Positions 39,400 to 48,805 of a stretch of 64,000 nucleotides of DNA are shown here, piece after piece. Source of the DNA: PALSA-894 sp963757565 (GTDB lineage: Bacteria; Pseudomonadota; Alphaproteobacteria; Rhizobiales; Xanthobacteraceae); the NCBI GenBank assembly GCA_963757565.1, contig CAVWSB010000011.1, positions 1,116,001 to 1,180,000 of the forward strand, written 5' to 3'. Every line of letters begins with the position of its first letter. Positions within the stretch are counted from its first letter, which is position 1. The notes under the pieces were generated by a model. The model did not search any database and was not told the DNA's origin. It saw only the letters and a program-made list of their open reading frames with translations. The translations under genes were made by a program, and so were the position numbers.

Positions 39400-40536
39400 A
39401 TGGCGACCAAGGACGACGTGCTCAAGGCGCTGGCCGCCGTGAAGGGGCCGGACGGCGCGCCGCTCGGCGGTACGGGCAAGCTCTCCGACGTCGTGGTGAG
39501 CGACGGCAAGGTGTTCCTCTCGATCACGGTCGATGCCGCGCTCGTTCCGCAATGGGAGCCGGTGCGCAAGGCGGCCGAAGCGGCTGTGCGCGCAGTGCCG
39601 GGCGTAAAATCCGCCATGGTGGCGCTGACCGGCGAGCGTGCTGCAGGCGCCGCGCGTACGGTGGCGCCACCCAAGCCACAGGCGGCCGGCCACGGCCACA
39701 GTCATGCGCCGCAGAGCGCGCGACCCGTGCAGGGCCCGCCCGGCGTCGGCGCGATCGTGGCGGTCGCGTCCGGCAAGGGCGGTGTCGGCAAATCCACGAC
39801 CGCGATCAACCTCGCGCTCGGCCTGCGAGACCTTGGCCTCAAGGTCGGCGTCCTCGATGCCGACATCTACGGCCCCTCGGTGCCGAAGCTGCTCGCAATC
39901 CGGGGCCGGCCCGATACGCTCGGCGGCAACCGTCTGCGGCCCATGCAGGGCTATGGCCTCACCGTGATGTCGATCGGCTTCCTCGTTGCGGAGGATACGC
40001 CGATGATCTGGCGCGGCCCGATGGTGATGTCGGCGCTGACGCAAATGCTGCGCGAGGTGGAATGGGGCACGCTCGACGTGATGATCGTCGACATGCCGCC
40101 TGGCACCGGTGATGCGCAGCTCACCATGGCCCAACAGGTGCCGCTTGCTGGCGCGGTGATCGTATCGACCCCGCAAGACCTTGCCCTGATCGACGCGCGA
40201 CGCGGCGTAGAGATGTTCAAGCGCGTCAACGTGCCGGTGCTCGGCATCATCGAGAACATGAGTTATTTCGTCTGCCCGAAATGCGGCGAGCGCCATGACA
40301 TTTTCGGCCATGGTGGCGCGCACGCGGAAGCAGACAAGCTTGGCGTGCCGTTCCTCGGCGAGGTGCCGCTGCACATGGCGATCCGCGAGACATCGGATTC
40401 AGGGCGGCCGGTCGTCGCGACCGATCCGGATGGACCGCACGCGAAGGTCTATCGCGAAATCGCCGGGCGCGTTCGCGAGCAGCTTGCCGGAAAGGGCGCG
40501 GGCCGCGCGGCGCCGAAGATCGTGATCGAGGCGTAG
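39400..40536 (+). CDS. Mrp/ApbC-type Fe-S cluster carrier ATPase
   Basis: 378 residues from the ATG at 39400. The N-terminal MIP18/DUF59 domain (MATKDDVLKALAAVKGPDG) is joined by a His/Gly-rich linker (GHGHSHAP) to a P-loop ATPase with deviant Walker A SGKGGVGKSTT and the cluster-binding CPKC motif (YFVCPKCGERHDIFG). These proteins carry Fe-S clusters to target apoproteins. An in-frame start further up (39295) would add a basic unlikely leader and is not used. It is transcribed towards the PKHD dioxygenase gene, which converges with a 4-base gap. Confidence 0.94.
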   Translation: MATKDDVLKALAAVKGPDGAPLGGTGKLSDVVVSDGKVFLSITVDAALVPQWEPVRKAAEAAVRAVPGVKSAMVALTGERAAGAARTVAPPKPQAAGHGHSHAPQSARPVQGPPGVGAIVAVASGKGGVGKSTTAINLALGLRDLGLKVGVLDADIYGPSVPKLLAIRGRPDTLGGNRLRPMQGYGLTVMSIGFLVAEDTPMIWRGPMVMSALTQMLREVEWGTLDVMIVDMPPGTGDAQLTMAQQVPLAGAVIVSTPQDLALIDARRGVEMFKRVNVPVLGIIENMSYFVCPKCGERHDIFGHGGAHAEADKLGVPFLGEVPLHMAIRETSDSGRPVVATDPDGPHAKVYREIAGRVREQLAGKGAGRAAPKIVIEA

Positions 40537-40540
40537 CGCC

Positions 40541-41200
40541 TCAATCCTCCACCCACATCCGCAGCAAATTCGCCAGCGACTTCGAGACAAGATCGTATTC
40601 CGCGCTCTTGCCTTCACGCGCGAACAGCTGCCGCCGGGCGGTGTCGAGATCGAACAGCATCTCGCGTTGCGCGCCGTCGCGCACGAAACTGCGCGCCCAG
40701 CCGACCGCTGCGAGGCGCACGCCGCGCGTGATAGGCGCAACATGGTGCAGCGTCGTGGAGGGATAGGCGACCATGCTTCCGGCCGCGAGCTTCACGGCGT
40801 CATCGCCGGCCGCGCTCTCGATCACGAGTTCGCCGCCGTCGTAGCTTTCTGGGTCGGACAGAAACAGCGTGAACGAGATGTCCGTGCGTACGCCCTGCAT
40901 CAGGGCGTCATCGACGTGGCTGCCGTACTCCATGCCGGGCTCGTAGGCAGAGAACATCACCGAGGCCAGGGCCTTCGGCCGCACGGCCAGCCGGAACACC
41001 TCGTTGCCAAGGATGCGTTCGGTGACGAGTTCGCGCACCGTCTCGGTCTTGCGGTCGTTTGCCGCCTGCTTGTTGTTCTTCACCAGCCGCGCCGCGAAGC
41101 CCGCCGTGGCGCGACCGTCCTCGAACGTCGCTTGTGCAAGTGTCTCGCGCACGAGCTTGACCTCATCGGCTGAGAGCACATTGCCAATTACGATCTGCAT
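40541..41200 (-). CDS. PKHD-type Fe(II)/2-oxoglutarate dioxygenase (PiuC/YbiX-like)
   Basis: 219 residues. The iron ligands are His95-x-Asp97 (YGSHVDD) and His152 (TTLHHVAPITRGVR), with the downstream Arg that binds 2-oxoglutarate. The DGGELVIE and YPSTTLHHV segments are diagnostic of PKHD hydroxylases, often found beside TonB-dependent siderophore receptors. No receptor is visible here, so its iron-uptake role is uncertain. Confidence 0.93.
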   Translation of the reverse strand: MQIVIGNVLSADEVKLVRETLAQATFEDGRATAGFAARLVKNNKQAANDRKTETVRELVTERILGNEVFRLAVRPKALASVMFSAYEPGMEYGSHVDDALMQGVRTDISFTLFLSDPESYDGGELVIESAAGDDAVKLAAGSMVAYPSTTLHHVAPITRGVRLAAVGWARSFVRDGAQREMLFDLDTARRQLFAREGKSAEYDLVSKSLANLLRMWVED

Positions 41201-41320
41201 CGAAGCCTCACGCGCAACGCATTGGAATAGTTCAAAAAGAAGGTTTCTGTGCTGGACCGGTCAAGATTGCGCACCGTATGGTGCGCGCCGCTGCAAATCA
41301 AACGCAGCCGGGTGAAGCTC

Positions 41321-42346
41321 ATGAAATCAAAAACCAAAATCTGGCTCGGCGTCGGCGCCTTCGTGGTCGCAGGCGTGAATTCGGCAAACGCCGAAGCGTC
41401 GAACCACGAGTGGCATCGCGTCACCGAGTCCGCGTCGGGCATCGCAATCACGCAGGCACTCTCCGGTGCCGCGCAAATCGCTGCGGCGAAGAAGAAAGAC
41501 GAATGGGAAGAATGGGGCGAGGAAGGCGGCGAAAAAGCAAGCGAGCGCGGCGCCCCGAAAAAGCAAGTCAAGCAAGGCGGCGAAACTGTTGAGCGCGGCA
41601 CTAAAAAGAAACATGACGGAGCGCACGGCGCGCATGTCGCGAAGAAGAAGCCGGGCGGCGAGGGCGGCGAAGGAGAGGGTGGCGAGGGCGGCGCCAAGGT
41701 GAACCTTCCGCCCGATCTCGACTTCGCGCTCAAGATCGCGCAAATCCGCGGACACTTGGTGGTCGGTGATGAGTTGGTGAAGCAAGGCCAGTGGAACGCC
41801 GCGCTGCCGCACTTCCTGCATCCCACCGAGGAATTGTACGGCCCGATCCGCGGGCGGCTGAAGGACTACAACACGCCGCAATTTTCCGACGCGCTCAAGA
41901 CTCTCGCCACGGCGGTGAAGCAGAAGAAGGGCGGCGACGACTACGACAAGGCCTTCAAGGCTGTCGCGGATGCGCTCGCCGCGGCCGACGCGGGGCTCAA
42001 GACCAAGCAGCAGAACTGGGAGAGCTTCCAGGTCGAGAGCGCGCTCGAATTGGTGAAGAGCGCGACCGGCGAATACAAGGAGGCGATCGTGAAGGGACGC
42101 ATCGCCAAGCCTGTCGAGTATCAGGATGCGCGCGGCTTCGTGTGGCAATCCGAGAAGATGATCGAGGCGATTGCGCCGGCGCTCGAGAAGAAGAATGCCG
42201 AGGGCCTTAAGCAGGTGCGCGCGGCCTATACCGAACTGAAGAGGGCATGGCCCGAGGCGATGCCGCCGCAGACTCCGGTGAAGGATTACGCCACGGTGCT
42301 GACCGACGTCTCGCGCATCGAGCTTGCGGCCGGCAAGTTGATGTGA
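41321..42346 (+). CDS. Secreted helical protein with charged Gly/Lys linker; partner of the peroxidase
   Basis: 341 residues from the ATG at 41321. A signal peptide ends at ANAEA. A low-complexity stretch rich in Lys, Glu and Gly (57-125) is followed by a mostly helical domain of ~215 residues. That domain starts PPDLDFALKIAQIRGHLVVGDEL and contains the clustered H145, H164, H167 and E170 (ALPHFLHPTEELYG), a possible metal site. I do not recognise the family. The stop overlaps the GTG start of the di-heme peroxidase-cupredoxin gene (GTGA), so the two are coupled and probably act together in the periplasm. Confidence 0.8.
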   Translation: MKSKTKIWLGVGAFVVAGVNSANAEASNHEWHRVTESASGIAITQALSGAAQIAAAKKKDEWEEWGEEGGEKASERGAPKKQVKQGGETVERGTKKKHDGAHGAHVAKKKPGGEGGEGEGGEGGAKVNLPPDLDFALKIAQIRGHLVVGDELVKQGQWNAALPHFLHPTEELYGPIRGRLKDYNTPQFSDALKTLATAVKQKKGGDDYDKAFKAVADALAAADAGLKTKQQNWESFQVESALELVKSATGEYKEAIVKGRIAKPVEYQDARGFVWQSEKMIEAIAPALEKKNAEGLKQVRAAYTELKRAWPEAMPPQTPVKDYATVLTDVSRIELAAGKLM

Positions 42347-43662
42347 ACGGCCGCAAGGCGGCGCAGGGGCATGTCGGCGCGCTGATCGCGGCGTTCCTGT
42401 GCGGCGCGCTCGCGGGCATTGCGGCGGCTTGTGCGCAGGGCGATGACCTCGCGGCGCTGAAGGACAAATTCCGCCGTCCGGCCGCGATCCCGTTTCCGTC
42501 CTCCAATGCGTATTCGGAGGAAAAGCGCGCGCTTGGCGACATGCTGTTTCACGACAAGCGGCTTTCGGCCGACGGCACTTATGCGTGCGCGACCTGTCAC
42601 GTCCGCGCCAAGGGATTTTCCGACGGCCGGGAGAAGGCGATCGGCGTGCCGGGCAGGGCGCTCGCGCGCCATACCCCAACGCTGTGGAATCTCGCCTGGG
42701 CTGGGCCTGTGTTCTGGGACGGACGCGCGCGGAGTCTGGAGGAGCAGGTCGCGGGACCTATCGTGGCGCCAGATGAGATGGCGCTGCCGATGGCGCCGCT
42801 GATCGCGCGGCTTGCGGCGGAAAGGACTTACGCGCGCGCCTTCGCCAACGCATTCCCGGACGATCCGCACGTCAGCGAAGACAATTTGAAGAGGGCGATC
42901 GCGACCTACGAGCGCACGCTGGTCTCGCCGCCGACGCGCTTCGATCGCTGGGTCGCGGGCGATGCTTCCGCACTCAACCCGCAGGAAGTGAATGGCTTTC
43001 GCCTGTTCACCGGCAGCGCGGGTTGCGTGAACTGTCATGCGGGTTGGGCTTTCACCGATTACGGATTCTACGATATCGGGCTCGATAGCGAGGATCGCGG
43101 ACGTGGCGCCATCCTGCGGCTGGATGCGGCCGACCATGCCTTCAAGGCCCCGTCGTTGCGCGAAGTGGGCCGGCGCGCGCCGTATATGCACGACGGTTCG
43201 ATCGGCGATCTCGCCGATGCAGTACGTCACTACGTGAGTGGCATCACCGACCGTCCGACCTTGCCGGTCGATCTGCGCAGGCCCACGCTGGCCGCGGACG
43301 AGCAGGCCGCACTGGTCGCGTTCCTCGGCACGCTGACCAGCGAAGGCGACCCTCAGCCGCCCAATGCCATCGTCGCCGAGCCATCCGCCCCGGTGGAATT
43401 CGCGCACGCGACGTCGATCTCGCAGCACGACAAGAGCTTCACGCCCACCCATGTACGCATCCGGCTGGCCGAGAAATTGTGGCTGCTCAACAACGATACC
43501 CGCACCCACAACATCCGGGTGTTCGACCCCAAGCTCGATTTCGATTCCGGCGCGCAGGAGCCGGGCGAGACCGTCGAGATGATCTTTCCGAAGACGGGGT
43601 CTTATTTGGTATTCTGCGGCATCCATCCGAAGATGGAGCTTCACGTCGACGTGGTGCGATGA
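42343..43662 (+). CDS. Di-heme cytochrome c peroxidase/MauG-type protein fused to a cupredoxin domain
   Basis: 439 residues from the GTG that overlaps the preceding stop. An N-terminal membrane or signal segment is followed by two c-type haem sites, C82ATC85H86 and C228VNC231H232, with axial-Met region RRAPYMHDGS, as in bacterial di-heme peroxidases and MauG. After residue ~345 comes a second domain of ~90 residues, DKSFTPTHVRIRLAEKLWLLNNDTRTHNIRV to SYLVFCGIHPKMELHV. This is a cupredoxin with type 1 copper ligands H389, C425, H428 and M431. The haem sites depend on the ccm system, whose operon end opens this window. Confidence 0.9.
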   Translation: MNGRKAAQGHVGALIAAFLCGALAGIAAACAQGDDLAALKDKFRRPAAIPFPSSNAYSEEKRALGDMLFHDKRLSADGTYACATCHVRAKGFSDGREKAIGVPGRALARHTPTLWNLAWAGPVFWDGRARSLEEQVAGPIVAPDEMALPMAPLIARLAAERTYARAFANAFPDDPHVSEDNLKRAIATYERTLVSPPTRFDRWVAGDASALNPQEVNGFRLFTGSAGCVNCHAGWAFTDYGFYDIGLDSEDRGRGAILRLDAADHAFKAPSLREVGRRAPYMHDGSIGDLADAVRHYVSGITDRPTLPVDLRRPTLAADEQAALVAFLGTLTSEGDPQPPNAIVAEPSAPVEFAHATSISQHDKSFTPTHVRIRLAEKLWLLNNDTRTHNIRVFDPKLDFDSGAQEPGETVEMIFPKTGSYLVFCGIHPKMELHVDVVR

Positions 43663-43805
43663 AGCTCATACCAAGCGATTTCGCCCGGTCGCGGGATTCC
43701 GCTGACCTCGGAAAGGCGGGCGGCGCGGTGTTTTCAGCCTGCCGCAAATCATGCTAGCGCGGCCGATGCGACTCTGACTGTCTGTCTCCTCAAGGATTTT
43801 TCGTA

Positions 43806-44891
<1,086 letters not shown>

Positions 44892-44929
44892 AGTCTAATA
44901 CGCGGTTTTGACGCTACAGCCCTGCGTTC

Positions 44930-44955
44930 CCGAGACAATTGGCCTCGGTATTTTT
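44930..44955 (+). terminator. Weak rho-independent terminator after receptor 1
   Basis: CCGAG (44930-44934) and CTCGG (44944-44948) form a short stem around a 9-base loop, followed by TATTTTT. The stem is short, so termination may be partial. Confidence 0.5.
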
Positions 44956-45059
44956 GGTTTTCGCGCGCGACGGACTTCGCTATACCAGCGCCAACTCGTC
45001 GGGACCGGGGGCGGTCGCGCGGGCCTTTCGTTGCTTCAAGAATGCACCCAGGAGAGATC

Positions 45060-46151
45060 ATGAAACGCCGTCAATTTATCAAGACTGCGGGCGCCGGGCT
45101 TGCCGCGTCGGCAGCCGTCGCGGCCCCCGCGATTGCCCAGTCGATGCCGGAACTGAAATGGCGCCTGACGTCGAGCTTTCCGAAATCGCTCGACACGCTC
45201 TATGGCGCGGCTGAGACCTTTTCGAAGTACATCGCGGAAGCGACCGATAACAAGTTCACCGTCTCGGCATTCGCGGCCGGCGAAATCGTCCCCGGCCTGC
45301 AGGCGATGGATGCCGTCGGCGCCGGTACGGTCGAGTGCTGCCACACCGCGGCTTACTACTATGTCGGCAAGGATCCGACGTTCCCTCTGTTTTGCGCGGT
45401 GCCGTTCGGTCTGAACTCGCGCCAGCAGAATGCCTGGTTCTATGACGGCGGCGCGCAGAAGCTGATGGACGACTTCACCAAGAAGTTCAACGTCGTCAGC
45501 CTGCTCGGCGGCAACACCGGCTGTCAGATGGGTGGTTGGTTCCGCAAGGAAGTGAAGGAAGTCGGTGACCTCAATGGCATCAAGATGCGCATCGCGGGCC
45601 TTGCCGGCAATGTGATGGCGAAGCTTGGCGTGGTGCCGCAGCAACTTGCCGGGGGCGACATCTATCCGGCGCTGGAGAAGGGCACCGTCGACGCCGCCGA
45701 ATGGGTCGGGCCGTATGACGACGAGAAGCTCGGCTTCTACAAGGTCGCGCAGTACTACTATTACCCGGGCTGGTGGGAAGGGGGCACGACCAACCACTTC
45801 ATGTTCAACATCCCGAAGTGGGAAGAGCTGCCGAAAGCCTACAAGGCGATCGTCACTGCCGCGGCCGGCTATGCCAACGTGGAAGAGCAGGCGAAATACG
45901 ACGCCCGCAATCCGCAGGCGCTCAAGCGCCTGGTCGCGGGCGGCGCGCAGCTTCGTCCATTCAGCCAGCCGATCATGGAAGCCTGTCTGAAGGCCGCGAA
46001 CGAGGTCTATGCAGAAATTTCCGCCAAGAACCCGGACTTCAAGAAGGTGTACGACAACATGATCGCCTTCCGGAATGACGAGTATCTCTGGTGGCAGGTG
46101 GCCGAATACACCTTCGACACCTTCATGATCCGGTCCCGCCCGCGCGCCTGA
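45060..46151 (+). CDS. TakP-like TRAP transporter solute receptor 2
   Basis: 363 residues from the ATG at 45060, preceded by AGGAGAG; an in-frame ATG 18 bases further up is rejected because it would displace the Tat signal (KRRQFIKTAGAGLAASAAVAAPAIAQ). The mature protein shares all the TakP-like motifs of its neighbours: GNTGCQMGGWFRKEV, GIKMRIAGLAGNVM, AAEWVGPYDDEKLGF and YYYYPGWWEGG. It is closest to receptor 1. It differs where the others read IGGYAG/VGGFAG (here IAGLAG), a possible specificity change. Confidence 0.93.
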   Translation: MKRRQFIKTAGAGLAASAAVAAPAIAQSMPELKWRLTSSFPKSLDTLYGAAETFSKYIAEATDNKFTVSAFAAGEIVPGLQAMDAVGAGTVECCHTAAYYYVGKDPTFPLFCAVPFGLNSRQQNAWFYDGGAQKLMDDFTKKFNVVSLLGGNTGCQMGGWFRKEVKEVGDLNGIKMRIAGLAGNVMAKLGVVPQQLAGGDIYPALEKGTVDAAEWVGPYDDEKLGFYKVAQYYYYPGWWEGGTTNHFMFNIPKWEELPKAYKAIVTAAAGYANVEEQAKYDARNPQALKRLVAGGAQLRPFSQPIMEACLKAANEVYAEISAKNPDFKKVYDNMIAFRNDEYLWWQVAEYTFDTFMIRSRPRA

Positions 46152-46180
46152 TTGCGCGAAGGCCACACTACGTCGAATGA

Positions 46181-46213
46181 ACCCGGGGCATATGCGCGCG
46201 CCCCGGGTTTTTT
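46181..46213 (+). terminator. Strong rho-independent terminator after receptor 2
   Basis: CCCGGGG (46182-46188) pairs with CCCCGGG (46201-46207) around a 12-base loop and is followed by six T. It ends transcription of receptor 2 about 130 bases before receptor 3. Confidence 0.85.
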
Positions 46214-46217
46214 CGTT

Positions 46218-46246
46218 TTGGCATCGCGGAATTGTTCCGTAAGATC
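46218..46246 (+). promoter_or_regulatory. Candidate promoter of receptor 3 (conserved block)
   Basis: TTGGCA (46218-46223) is followed 17 bases later by AAGATC (46241-46246). The same arrangement and almost the same sequence recur before receptor 4 (47496-47524). Conservation after divergence of the genes argues for function. The -10 match is weak, so this is a candidate only. Confidence 0.4.
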
Positions 46247-46342
46247 GGGGTAGTCGGCTGCCGGTGACGGCCAAAAAGGCGCGCAAAAGCGCTATCGTCA
46301 CGTCGGCATCGGGTCGACAAGAACCCACGGGGAAAACGCTTT

Positions 46343-47434
46343 ATGAAACGTCGTCAATTCTTGAAATCCGCAGGCATTGGGCTTGCAGCATCGACAGCCG
46401 TTGCCGCGCCTGCGATCGCGCAGTCGATGCCGGAGATCAAATGGCGCTTGGCAACAAGCTGGCCGAAGTCGCTCGATACCCTGTACGGCGGTTGCGAATA
46501 TTTCGCCAAACGCATGGCGGAAATGACCGACAACAAGTTTCAGATTCAACCCTTTGCGGCAGGTGAGATCGTACCTGGTCTGCAGGTGCTCGATGCCGTG
46601 CAGAACGGCACCGTCGAGATGGGCAACACGGCGCTCTACTACTACTGGGGCAAGGATGCGGCCTTCGCGTTCGGGACCTGCATTCCGTTCGGTCTCAACA
46701 CGCGCGGCCTGAATGCCTGGTTCCGTAACGGCGATGGAAACGCGCTGATCAACGAACTCCTCGCCAAGTACAACACCATCGGTTTTGGCTCCGGCAATAC
46801 TGGGGCGCAAATGGGCGGGTTCTTCCGCAAGGAGATCAAGACCGTTGACGATCTCAAGGGCCTGAAATTCCGCGTCGGGGGCTTCGCCGGCACCATCCTG
46901 CAGAAGCTCGGCGTTGTGCCGCAGCAGCTCGCTGCTGGCGACATCTATCCCGCGCTTGAGAAGGGCACGATCGACGCAGCCGAGTGGGTTGGTCCTTATG
47001 ACGATGAGAAGCTCGGCTTCGTGAAAATCGCGCAGAATTATTATTATCCCGGCTGGTGGGAAGGCTCGAGCCAGAACCACAACATCGTCAACATCGCGAA
47101 ATGGAACGAGCTGCCGAAGCACTATCAGGCCATGTTCCAGGCCGCTTGCGGCGAGACCTGGTCGTGGGAGCTCGGAAAGTACGACAGCGTCAATCCGCCG
47201 GCCTTGAAGAAGCTGGTTGCGCAGGGCGCCATGCTACGCCCGTTCCCGCAGCCCGTTCTCGAAGCCTGCTACAATGCCGCGCAGGAAGTCTACGCGGAGC
47301 ACAGCAAGAGCAATCCGCTGTTCAAGAAGCTCCACGACAGCACGCAGGCTGTTCGCAACGACTCGTTCGCCTGGCAGCAGGTGGCCGAGCTCGGATTCGA
47401 CAGCTTCATGATGCGGATGCGCACGCGCACCTGA
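46343..47434 (+). CDS. TakP-like TRAP transporter solute receptor 3
   Basis: 363 residues. Tat signal (KRRQFLKSAGIGLAAS...APAIAQ) and the TakP-like motifs (SGNTGAQMGGFFRKEI, GLKFRVGGFAGTIL, AAEWVGPYDDEKLGF, YYYYPGWWEGS). It is most similar to receptor 4; the two share FFRKEIKTVDDLKGLKFRVG and the C-terminal FAWQQVAELGFDSFMMRMRT. The upstream ~130 bases also correspond to those before receptor 4, so promoter and gene were duplicated together. Confidence 0.93.
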   Translation: MKRRQFLKSAGIGLAASTAVAAPAIAQSMPEIKWRLATSWPKSLDTLYGGCEYFAKRMAEMTDNKFQIQPFAAGEIVPGLQVLDAVQNGTVEMGNTALYYYWGKDAAFAFGTCIPFGLNTRGLNAWFRNGDGNALINELLAKYNTIGFGSGNTGAQMGGFFRKEIKTVDDLKGLKFRVGGFAGTILQKLGVVPQQLAAGDIYPALEKGTIDAAEWVGPYDDEKLGFVKIAQNYYYPGWWEGSSQNHNIVNIAKWNELPKHYQAMFQAACGETWSWELGKYDSVNPPALKKLVAQGAMLRPFPQPVLEACYNAAQEVYAEHSKSNPLFKKLHDSTQAVRNDSFAWQQVAELGFDSFMMRMRTRT

Positions 47435-47462
47435 TCGCGCGCCGCGAATACGGCGGAAACGG

Positions 47463-47492
47463 GCCCCGGCGGTCGTCGCGCCGGGGCTTTTT
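47463..47492 (+). terminator. Rho-independent terminator after receptor 3
   Basis: GCCCCGGCG (47463-47471) pairs with the CGCCGGGGC at 47479-47487 around a short loop and is followed by five T. It comes directly before the conserved upstream block of receptor 4. Confidence 0.85.
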
Positions 47493-47495
47493 CCA

Positions 47496-47524
47496 TTGGC
47501 ATCGCCGAATTGTTCCGTAAGATC
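47496..47524 (+). promoter_or_regulatory. Candidate promoter of receptor 4 (conserved block)
   Basis: TTGGCA (47496-47501), 17 bases, AAGATC (47519-47524), matching the block before receptor 3. A CAA microsatellite (47568-47582) lies between this block and the receptor 4 start and is absent before receptor 3. Confidence 0.4.
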
Positions 47525-47647
47525 GGGGCAGTCGGCGGCCGGTGACGGGCCAAGAACAAGACCGTTCAACAACAACAACAATACGTTTCAAGAAAAGCGC
47601 TCCCGTCACGTCGGCATCGGTCGGCAAAGAAACCAGGGGAAACGCTT

Positions 47648-48739
<1,092 letters not shown>

Positions 48740-48769
48740 CCCGGTCGTCGGTGAGACGGAAAACATCTA

Positions 48770-48800
48770 CCCCGGAGCATGGCTCCGGGGCATTTTGTTT
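48770..48800. terminator. Rho-independent terminator between receptor 4 and dctM-like gene
   Basis: CCCCGGAGC (48770-48778) and GCTCCGGGG (48782-48790) form a perfect 9-base stem with a 3-base loop, followed by CATTTTGTTT. The opposite side reads TGTTTT, so it may also stop the leftward TRAP permease transcript. Confidence 0.85.
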
Positions 48801-48805
48801 GCGCC

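Noticed and set aside
41327..43644. Long minus-strand open frames (41327-42679 and 42286-43644)
   Set aside because: They lie opposite two well-supported genes, are Arg/His/Leu-rich without family motifs, and arise because high-GC coding sequence rarely contains stops on the other strand.
46218..46243. Sigma-54 promoter before receptor 3 (TGGCAT...TTGTT)
   Set aside because: The spacing between the GG and the G-T/C element is 12 rather than 10 bases, and the -12 GC is GT. It does not meet the sigma-54 consensus.
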